The notes beneath the pieces were generated by a model. That model made no database searches. It worked only from the letters and a program-made list of their open reading frames with translations, and was not told the DNA's origin. 64,000 nucleotides of DNA from Citrifermentans bemidjiense Bem (lineage in GTDB: Bacteria; Desulfobacterota; Desulfuromonadia; Geobacterales; Geobacteraceae). The stretch covers positions 2,417,501-2,481,500 of the forward strand of contig NC_011146.1 in NCBI RefSeq assembly GCF_000020725.1. The letters run 5' to 3'. Below are positions 17,501 to 24,600 of the stretch, piece by piece (position 1 is the stretch's first letter; each line of letters begins with the position of its first letter). A program made the translations under genes and the position numbers.

Positions 17501-18696
17501 GGCGCGGCGTTGAAGTTGGCGGTGGGGGGAAGCGTCTCCTCCGCCATGGACAGGAGCACTTTGGTGAGTGCTGCCGAACCAGCCGCGGTCAGAAGGTGGC
17601 CGATGTTCGACTTGACCGACCCGATGACGCACCCTTTACGCGCTTCTGGCGTCTCGCCCCAAAGCTCCCTGAGGCTCGCGACTTCGGTGGCGTCACCTAC
17701 CGGGGTGCCTGTTGCGTGGCACTCGATCAGGTCGACGTCCTGCGGTTCCCATCCCGCTTTGGCGTAGGCGGCGCGCATGGCGCGCAGCTGCCCGTCGGAA
17801 AGGGGGGCCAGGAGGCTCCCACCCACGTCGTTGGAAAGACCTATTCCCTTGATTACGCCGTAGATCTTGTCTCCCTGCGCCACGGCGTCCTCGAGCCTTT
17901 TCAGCACGAAGATACCCGCGCCTTCGCCCACGACCAGGCCGTCGCCGCTCGCATCAAACGGGGAGCATATGCCGCGGCGCGACAGCGCGCGCAGTTGGGA
18001 GAAGCCCATCTGGGTGTAGAGCGGGTCGGGACGGGAGAGCCCGCCGGTGAGCATGGCGTCGGCGCGACCGGAGAGAAGCTCGTCGCAGGCAAGCTTGATG
18101 GCGTAGATGGAGGAGGCGCAGGCTGCGTCGAGGGTGCAGCAGCCGCCACCCAGGCCGAGAGCCGCGGAAAGAAGGCCCGCAGGGAGACCGGCCACGTAGC
18201 GGTTCAGCCCCTGCGGGATCGGTGCGTCCCCCGCGTGCCCGAGGAGTTTCTCCTCGAAGTTCCGTCCCAAAAGGGCGCGGGAGAGCTCGGCGGATTTCTC
18301 GCTGGGAAGCGCCAGGTTGCCGATGATGACGCCGATACGGGAGCGGTCGACCCCGGTGGTGACGGCGGAGTCGAAGGCCCTTTTGCCGGCGTGCAGCAGC
18401 AGGTGGAACAGGGGATCGAGCCCCGAGGCAAGCTCCGGGTCGATGTTGAGCCCCGAAAGGCTCGCCAGGGGAGGTATGGAGTCGATGAAGCAGCCGCGCT
18501 TGGAGTAGACGTGGTCCGGCTTTCCCGCCTCCGGGTGGAAGGCGGTATCGGCCGGGAGCTGCCAGCGCCCGGCCGGGACCTCGCGGGCGGCGCTTTTAGC
18601 GTTGCGGATGTTATTCCAGAAAGTTGTCAGTTCCGGCGCGTCGGGAAAGATCCCGCCGATGCCGACGATTGCCACGGAAGGCGACTGCTGCTTCAT
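11506..18696 (-). CDS. PUFA synthase subunit, PfaB/PfaC-like fusion (KS-CLF-AT-DH-DH)
   Basis: The 2396-residue megasynthase reads in order: a functional ketosynthase (~7-450; D-A-A-C-A-S with Cys193, E-C-H-A-T-G-T, S-N-I-G-H); a second, chain-length-factor-like KS (~465-915) in which the Cys is replaced by Glu665 (L-S-S-E-E-S-S); an acyltransferase (~1050-1370; G-Y-S-L-G-E-S, Ser1134); an Ala/Pro/Gln-rich linker (~1390-1590); and FabA-like double-hotdog dehydratases. The latter have catalytic-type His1898 (C-H-F-V-D-D) and His2294 (A-H-F-Y-E-D-P), each preceded by a hotdog without His. Canonical PfaC lacks the AT, which is normally in separate PfaB. KS-CLF-AT order resembles thraustochytrid subunit B. 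It begins 2 bases after the pfaA stop. Confidence 0.9.
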   Translation of the reverse strand: MKQQSPSVAIVGIGGIFPDAPELTTFWNNIRNAKSAAREVPAGRWQLPADTAFHPEAGKPDHVYSKRGCFIDSIPPLASLSGLNIDPELASGLDPLFHLLLHAGKRAFDSAVTTGVDRSRIGVIIGNLALPSEKSAELSRALLGRNFEEKLLGHAGDAPIPQGLNRYVAGLPAGLLSAALGLGGGCCTLDAACASSIYAIKLACDELLSGRADAMLTGGLSRPDPLYTQMGFSQLRALSRRGICSPFDASGDGLVVGEGAGIFVLKRLEDAVAQGDKIYGVIKGIGLSNDVGGSLLAPLSDGQLRAMRAAYAKAGWEPQDVDLIECHATGTPVGDATEVASLRELWGETPEARKGCVIGSVKSNIGHLLTAAGSAALTKVLLSMAEETLPPTANFNAAPANFQLEQSPFRVLQSAAPWKRRGDSVPRRAAVSAFGFGGINGHLLVEEWLPESEATASPAPAKGCPIAVVGLDARFGEWQDLTSFQARVLGGGTPARPTQPKDWWGAEKSAWFAKEKLKETPFAGFYLDQFDQSPGQFRIPPKELEEMLPQQLLMLQSAAAAIADAGMDKKENLRAGVFIGIALDLNSTNFAFRWSIAEKARQWEKELGLNLSEQEFEQWVAQLREAAGPALSANRTMGALGSVVASRVAREFRCGGPSFTLSSEESSGLRALETAVRQLQSEEIDRAVVGAVDLAGDLRAAIGQHLGRPYSRFGSATPFDQSADGAIVGEGAASVILKRLEDAERDGDRIYAVIGGLGTASGDLMLPGTAAYRHALERAYGEAGITPDKVGYLEAHGSGHAAEDRMEAAALAEFFDDPAHAAASQRRLAVASVKADIGHTGAASGLASLVRGCLALYQEIIPGARSGERPLGKVSGSGSLFLPEASRFWLRNRCEGPRHAGVSVFGVDGSCSHVVLLGYDKEQPKAAAEKVAPLGGWEEYLFCVAGADREQLAERLQQLKQQAEKKPAPSLSALSHDLLSQRSLAGEPLAIALVARSLEELSSLCLQGERMVQSDPAYADAVLHPSLRDRIFFSAEPIGKSGKIGFVYPGSGNHFAGMGMELSARWPQVYRRQDGENLYLRDQFQPEQFWNGAPMESVNENHLAVIFGQVATGCAVTDVVRQFGIDPSAVIGYSLGESAGLFGSRTWIERDLMLSRMKASTLFTRDLAGECRAAREAWGETEGKEIHWSIGVVDAPAREVRRALKKTSRVYLLIVNTPDECVIGGDVKWVKHLVAMLDCRFFPLQGVTTVHCEVARQVANPYRDLHNFNTTPPAGVTFYSGAAGAAYQVHRRSAADSILSQAIEGIDYPKVIEAAYAEGVRYFIEMGPGGSCSRMIGRILAGRPHMARSVCLPGVDANSALLRLLAQLTSERVPVDFEPLFALAPARVSATALVGEGKSLRFTTGGDPFAPSRPGMEASAPAQAAPPVRPQAPVSAAPAATKVAVPQPPQIRRSTDAPVSTLSIPAADQVVAPTAPSTHNAATQAQPQAAQPQMGQPQVNPAPLQAVSPLPIQGAIQEPLLREFAAAQEASQQAHEAYLRVATDLSRSIAETLALQISLQQQMLAAGMPLDAASAFPATGNYPGWSPEPAAAVPAAPPVTVRPAPYPGALPALYDEQMCFEFAVGSVAKMLGPEFAEADSFPTRVRLPDTPLQLVHRIVALEGEPKSMTSGRVVTQHDVHPGAWYLDGGRIPTCIAVEAGQADLFLSGYLGIDFITKGLAVYRLLDAVVTFHRELPGPGETINYDIRIERFFRQGETYLFRFHFEATVNGEPLLSMRNGCAGFFTQGELDAGKGIVRGAIDLRPKTGKLPPDWKYLVPMQPAAYSADQLNALRRGDLAACFGPLFAGLRVGRPLTIPGGRMELVHRVMELVPDGGRCGLGFIRAEADIHPDDWFITCHFVDDRVMPGTLMYECCMHTLRIFLLRLGWVAESDGAAWQPVPGVASQLCCRGQVLETTKVVTYEVTVRELGYRPEPYAIVDALMYADGKPIVEITNMSAQLTGTNHQALLELWGAKGQELLSIIAAVPAQSAAGYDVKPAVYTKAQILAYSNGKPSEGFGDRYRIFDSGRKIARLPGPPFQFMDRVTAVRGEPWQMVPGAMAEAQYDIPVDEWYFAADRQARMPFSVLLEAALQPCGWLAAYVGSALTTPNDISFRNLGGTAVQHRAVTPETGTLTATATLTKAATSGGMIIQEFSFSVADRQGVLYEGDTMFGFFAKEALANQVGIREAAPHQPTAEEVARGKKLLYPESRPYPEKKLRMIDQIELYVADGGPAGLGYLKGTKLVDPNDWYFKAHFYEDPVTPGSLGLESFLQLVKFAAVERWGWQEGDTLAAVALEREHRWLYRGQVVPTNKEVTVVAWITAVDDANKVLTAAGFLYVDGRAIYQMNDFTLQLERG

Positions 18697-18698
18697 GC

Positions 18699-21600
18699 CT
18701 ATGCCGCCCCCAATGCAACGGAAACGGTCCGCAGCTTGTTACGCTGGAAGGCCTGCTTGAGGGACGGGTCGATGACGCACTCGTATCCCTCCAGGCGCGC
18801 TACGAGCTTGCCGGTGTTGCGGTCCAGGAACTCCATGTCGGCGCTGGCGCCGCGCGGGTTCTCGGAGGTGACGCGGATCACCACCTGGGCCCCTTCCTTC
18901 GGGAAGGATTCCTGGAACTGGCGGTAGCGCCCGGCGAAGCAGGGGAGCGATCCGGCGCCGAAGCGCTCGAAGCTCCAGAGGATCATCATCTGGAAGGCGC
19001 TGTCCACGACCAGCGGATCGGTGAGCCAGGCGCTCCTCAAGGGGCGGCGGATCCATTTGCCCGGCGCGGGCGCGCCCTTAACCGAGGCAGCGATTCCCTT
19101 GGCGGAGCAGCCGTCGACGTGCTCGATGCCGTGCAGGTCGGGGCCGTGGAAGAGGCGCTCGTTGTTGTAGATGACCCCGTCGTGCGGCGCGTAGGCGGTG
19201 GCCGGTATCTCGGTGATGGAGCGGATACCCTCCACGTGTTTGGTGGCGAGGACGATCTGGGCGCGGGCGTGGAGTATGGTCCTGCCGTTGACGCCGGGGC
19301 TGGAGAGCTCGACCGGCACCAGCCAGAACGATTCCTTCTTCACGGCGCGCCCGGCCAGCACGCTCAAGGGGAACGAGGTGTTGTCCTCGAAGACCACCCC
19401 TTTGCAGATGCGAAGATCGTTGAAGCCGTGGAAACGGAAACCGGGGTTGCCGTGGAGCGCGCCGTGGGCGAGCCATTCCACGATGACCGCCATGGGGACC
19501 ACCGCTTTCCCGTCCAAAACGTGCGAGCGCAGGAACGGGAATTCCGGGACGGTCAGGGTCAGCGCGAACGCCTCGGAGAGGTTCTCGGGCTTCGCCGCGG
19601 AGGAGGCCGGGGCGGCTGCTCCCTTCTGCTCGGGGAGCTGGGCGATGGCTACGATCTCGACCGGCGCGCCGGCAGCGGAGATTTCTCTGGCGAGGAAGTC
19701 GCCGCCTTCGGTGAGGTCGATCACGCCGATCCCCTCGGCTGCAAAGACCTTCTTGAGTGCCGGGGTGACCATGCCGCCGTCCCAGGGACCCCAGTTGATG
19801 CTGACGCTGCGGCAGCCGCCGCGGCGGCGCGCCTCGGCCTGGGCCACCTTGTTGAGGATCTCGTTGGCGACCGCGTAATCAACCTGGCCCACGCGGCCGA
19901 AGCGGCCGGTGGAGGAGGAGAAGAGGGCGATGAAGCGAAGCTCGTCGTTGCGGGTCGCGTGCAGGAGCGCGCGCAGCCCTTCGACCTTGGTGCTGTAGAC
20001 CTGCTCGAACTGCTCGGGCGTCTTGTCGACGATAAGGCGGTCGGCGAGGACGCCGGCGCCGTGGACCACGCCGCGGATCGGGCCATGGGCGCGGCGGATT
20101 TCGCCCAGGAGGAGTTCCATGGCGCTGCGGTCTCGGATGTCGACCGAGCGATAGATCGCCTCGGCGCCGGTGGCGGAGATCTTCTGCAGGGTGTCGCTAA
20201 GTTCGCGCCCGGCCATGACGGCCCGGTAGCGCTCCTCGATCTCGCGCGGGTGGAGTTTGCCCACCGCGTTCTGCATGATGGCGCGCTTGATCTCGGCTTC
20301 TTCGGAGACGCCGGCAAGCCAGGCGGGCTCATCCTCGGGTTCGGAGCTGCGCCCCAGGAGCACCAGGAACGGCTTGTACTCCTTGGCGAGCGCAAGGGCG
20401 GAGACCGCGGTCACGCCGCGCCCGCCCCCGGTGATTACCACTACGTCGCCGGCCTTGATAGCGGGTTCTGCCGGAGCCGGTGCGGAGGGAAGCACAACGG
20501 TTTGCAGCGCGAAGCGCCCTTTGCTGGAGAGACCTACCTCAACCGGGCCGCGGCGCAGCATCTCGATGGCGACGGCGCTGGCGGCGGCAGCCGCGTGAGG
20601 GAACTCGCCCAGGTCGATCGCTTTGCAGGAGACTTCCGGCCATTCCAGCGCCGCCGTCTTGGCGAGCCCCGCCAGTCCGCCGGAGAGCGCATCCTTGATG
20701 CTCTTGCCGGAGCCGAAACCAAAGGCCCCGTCCAGTCGGGAGACGGTGACGCAGACGGCCCCTTCGGCGTTAGCCGACTCGTTCAGGGCGCCGGCGGCGT
20801 TCTTGACCAGCTGGAAGGCGTTTTCCAGGAATAGGTCGTCGGTGCCTGCGGTGGGCGCGCAGATCACCAGGCCTGAGAGTTTCCCGGCTGGCGCTGTCTG
20901 CTGGGCCTGGGCCGCGTTGACCTTGCGCACCGTGCAGCCGTGCTCCAGGAGAATGCTGCAAAGCTCGGAGGCAAACGCCGAGCCGTCGTCGGTGACCCAG
21001 ATCTCGCCGTCGTTGGCAAGGACGATGGCCTCGCCCTCGTCGTCAGCGGCAAGCTCTACAGCAGTGACGGAGCTTCTCTGGATCGCCTGGGCCGGTGCAG
21101 GTACCGGTTCCGCGGCGACCGCCTGGCTTGCCTCGTAGGCAGGGGCTGCGACGGGCTGAGCCGATGCGGATGCCGGAGCGGCAAGGGGACTGGCTCCGCC
21201 AGGTGCCTGTCCCCCTTCGCTGGCGGGCGCGGCCGAAGCCGAACCGGCAGAGAGGAAGCTTGCTATGTCGCCCAAGGTGCGCAGGGTTCCCAGATGCTCG
21301 GGGCCAATGGACGGAGTCTCGGGCAGGCGCTCCTGCAGCGTGGAGAGGATTTCGACGCGCTTGATGGAGTCGATGCCGAGGTCGCTGTCCATACCCATTC
21401 CCGGCTCCAGCATCTCCACGGGGTAGCCGGTCTTGTCGGCGACTACCTCAAGCAGGGTCTGCATGATACGAGCGGGGTCGCTGGATGCGGCGGCAAGGGG
21501 ACTGGCTCCGTCAGGTGCCTGTCCCCCTTCGCCGTGTCCCCCTTCGCTGGCGGGTGCGGCCGAGGCCGAACCGGCAGCGAGGAAGCTTGCGATGTCGCCG

Positions 21601-24600
21601 AGCGTACGCAGGGTTCCCAGGTGTTCGGGGCCTATGGCCGGGGTGCCGGGGAGGCGCTCCTGCAGCGTGGAGAGGATCTCGACGCGCTTGATGGAGTCGA
21701 TGCCGAGGTCGCTGTCCATCCCCATCTCAAGCTCTAGCATTTCCACCGGATAGCCGGTTTTTTCGGCGACGACGGAGAGCAGGGTGGCGGTGATCTCTTC
21801 AGCCGGGACTGCTGCGGCAAGGGGACTGGCTCCGTCAGGTGCCTGTCCCCCTTCGCCGGCGAGTGCGGCCGAAGCCGATCCGGCAGCGAGGAAGCTTGCG
21901 ATGTCCCCCAGGGTGCGCAGGGTCCCCAGGTGCTCCGGGCCAATGGCCGGGGTGCCGGGGAGACGCTCCTGCAGCGTGGAGAGGATCTCGACCCGTTTGA
22001 TGGAGTCGATGCCGAGGTCGCTGTCCATTCCCATGTCGAGTTCCAGCATCTCCACCGGGTAGCCGGTCTTTTCGGCGACTACGGCCAGAAGGGTGCTGGT
22101 GACCTCGCCGGCGGCGATTGCTGCGGTCTGGGGTGTTGCGAGCTGAGCCGGTGCGGCAAGGGGACTGGCTCCGTCAGGTGCCTGTCCCCCTGCGCTAGCG
22201 GGTGCGGCCGAAGCCGAACAGGCGGAGAGGAACCCGGCGATGTCCCCCAGGGTGCGCAGGGTCCCCAGGTGCTCGGGGCCTATCGCGGGGGAGCCGGGGA
22301 GGCGCTCCTGAAGGGTGGAGAGTATCTCGACCCGTTTTATCGAATCGATCCCGAGGTCCGAGTCCATACCCATGTCGAATTCAAGCATCTCGACGGGATA
22401 GCCTGTCTTCTCGGCGACTACGGCCAAGAGGGTGCTGGTGATCTGCTCGGCTGCGAGCTCGGAAGTAGCGGCGGCGGGCGCAGCTGTTGCTGCGGGTACG
22501 GCTGCCGCCGCCGGGGCCGCGGAACCTGTCGAAGCGCAGAGGTGGCCTGCGATGTCGCCGAGGGTGCGCAACGTGCCGAGGTGCTCGGGGCCGATGACCG
22601 GAGTCCCCGGGAGGCGCTCCTGCAGCGTGGAGAGGATCTCGACGCGCTTGATCGAATCTATCCCGAGATCCGAATCCATCCCCATGTCGAGTTCCAGCAT
22701 CTCGACCGGGTACCCGGTCTTCTCGGCGATCACCGCCAGGAGCACTTGCGTGATGCGCGCCGAGTCGGCGGCAGCGGAAGCGGGAGCAGCGGCTGCCGCC
22801 GGCACAGGCGCAGGGGCGACTGCCGGTGCGGCGGCGACGGGCGCGGCCTTAGCCACTGGTGCAGAGACAGCCGGGGCGGCGGGTGCAGCCATCGTTGCCG
22901 GAGCGACGTACGAGGGGGCCTGCGCCTGGACCGGTACGGTCGCCGGAGCCACTGCGGCGGGGGAAAGGTTGGTGCCCAGGATCAACTGTTGCTGCTGCTG
23001 GAGCAGGGTCTGGAAGGTTCTGGTTGCGGTCTCCTGCCCTTCGAGGAAGCGGCGGTGCAACTGCGCGGTATCCTCCTGCATCCGCTGGAGGACCGCCATC
23101 CCTTCGCGCGCCAGGCGCAAAGATTCGCCAAGCGCCGCCTGCGGCGCCGCTGCGGCCGGAGCGGCCTGGAAGGAAGCTTCTCGGGGAGAAGCCGGTGCTG
23201 CCTGGTAGGCCGGTTGCTGTGCAGCCGGCGCGTTCATGGCTACTGGTGCCGCCTGCGGAGCAGCTGGTGCTGCCACCGCTGCCGGTTTCGGCTGTACCGG
23301 CGGCTTCTTCGGCTTCGGCTTGCTGTAGTTGGCGCCGCAGATGGGAATGCTCAAGAGCGGCTTCTTACCTGCGGGAGCCGGACGATATCCCTCGTCCCAG
23401 GTGGCGAGCTTCACGCCGAAGCCGAGCACTGCCAGTTGCGCCAGGGTGCGGCCCAGGTCGGCAATGCCCGCGCGCTTGCCCGATGACGAGTCGAGGGCGA
23501 CGGCTGCGTGCGGCCGGTCGGCGAGGATGGCCTGCACGAGCCCGGTCAGCCTGTTGCCGGGGCCGACTTCGACGAAGCTGGTGATGCCAGCCGCGTACAT
23601 AGCCTCGATCTCCGCCACGAAATCGACAGGCATGGCGAGCTGGGAAGCGAGTTGTGCCTTGGCGGCTGCGGGGTCGGCAGGGTAGACCGCGGCCGTGGTG
23701 TTGGCGTAGACCGGGATCTTCGCCTTCGGCATCTCGATCTTGGCGAGCGCGGCCAAAAACGGCGTGGCGGCGTCGGACACAAGCGCGCTATGGAAAGCGG
23801 CTGCGACCGGAAGCTCCTTGCAGGTGAGTCCGCGCCCCTTGAAGATCTCGACGGCGCGCTTTATCTCGGCGCTGGCGCCGGAGAGGACCGCCTGTGAGGG
23901 GGCGTTCTTGTTGGCGATCACCAGGTCCAGTTTCTCTGCAGCTACCACCTCGGCAATCTTCGCCAGCGGTGCTGAGACGGCCAGCATGCTCCCCTTGTCC
24001 CCTTTGCCGGCGCCCATCAGCTCGCCGCGCAGGCGCGACAGGGCGTGCAGTGCGCTCTCGTCCAGCCGGCCTGCGGCGCAAAGGGCGGTCAGCTCGCCGT
24101 AGCTGTGGCCGGCGACACCTTCAGGATCAAGGCCGAATGACTGCAAAAGGCGCAGCGCGCCGAGGCTCACGGCACCGATGGCAGGTTGCGCCGCCTGGGT
24201 CGCCCGCAGGGCCTCTTCCTGGCTGTTACGGGTCGTATCGTCGAAAGCGGAGGGGGGGTAGATGAGGTCGGAAAGCCTCCTGCCACCGGCGGAAGTGAAA
24301 CCGTCGTTAGCAGCGGTGACCGCGTCCAGTAGCTGCGGGAAGCGGCAGGCGAGATCGTTCAGCATCCCGGTGTACTGGGAGCCCTGCCCCGGGAAGAGCA
24401 CGCCGAGCTTGCCGGCTGCGCCGCAGCCGAAGAAGGCACCGTCGGGGGTCTGCCAGGCGGATTTCGAGTTCTTCTCCAGCATGGACTTGGCGTTCTTCAC
24501 CAGCGAGGCGACGTTGGTTTTTCCGCGCTCGATCACCAGGGCAAGGCGAAGGGTTCCCATGGCGTCGAAGCTCGCGCGGGTCTGGAATGCCAGCTCCCTG

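Larger units (their letters stand above)
21240..22765 (-). repeat. Tandem array of five ACP-coding units within pfaA
   Basis: Five units of roughly 310-340 bases encode nearly identical carrier domains, each with K-T-G-Y-P-V-E-M-L-E, the D-S-D-L-G-I-D-S-I-K-R core and G-T-L-R-T-L-G-D-I-A. Distances between the active-site Ser codons are 104, 113, 103 and 109 residues. Units 2-5 are each followed by the hairpin repeat; unit 1 is not, suggesting that units with the repeat were copied. In Pfa systems the ACP number correlates with product yield. Confidence 0.9.

Noticed and set aside
16582..20834. Long plus-strand open frames (736-781 codons) opposite pfaA and the pfaBC fusion
   Set aside because: They are antisense shadows of GC-rich genes, with no domain resemblance, no ribosome sites and Arg/Gly/Val-rich composition; the minus-strand frames have clear catalytic motifs.
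21185..22190. CRISPR-like interpretation of the regularly spaced repeats
   Set aside because: The repeats are about 310-340 bases apart, lie in a coding frame between related ACP domains, and also occur singly elsewhere; no cas genes are present.
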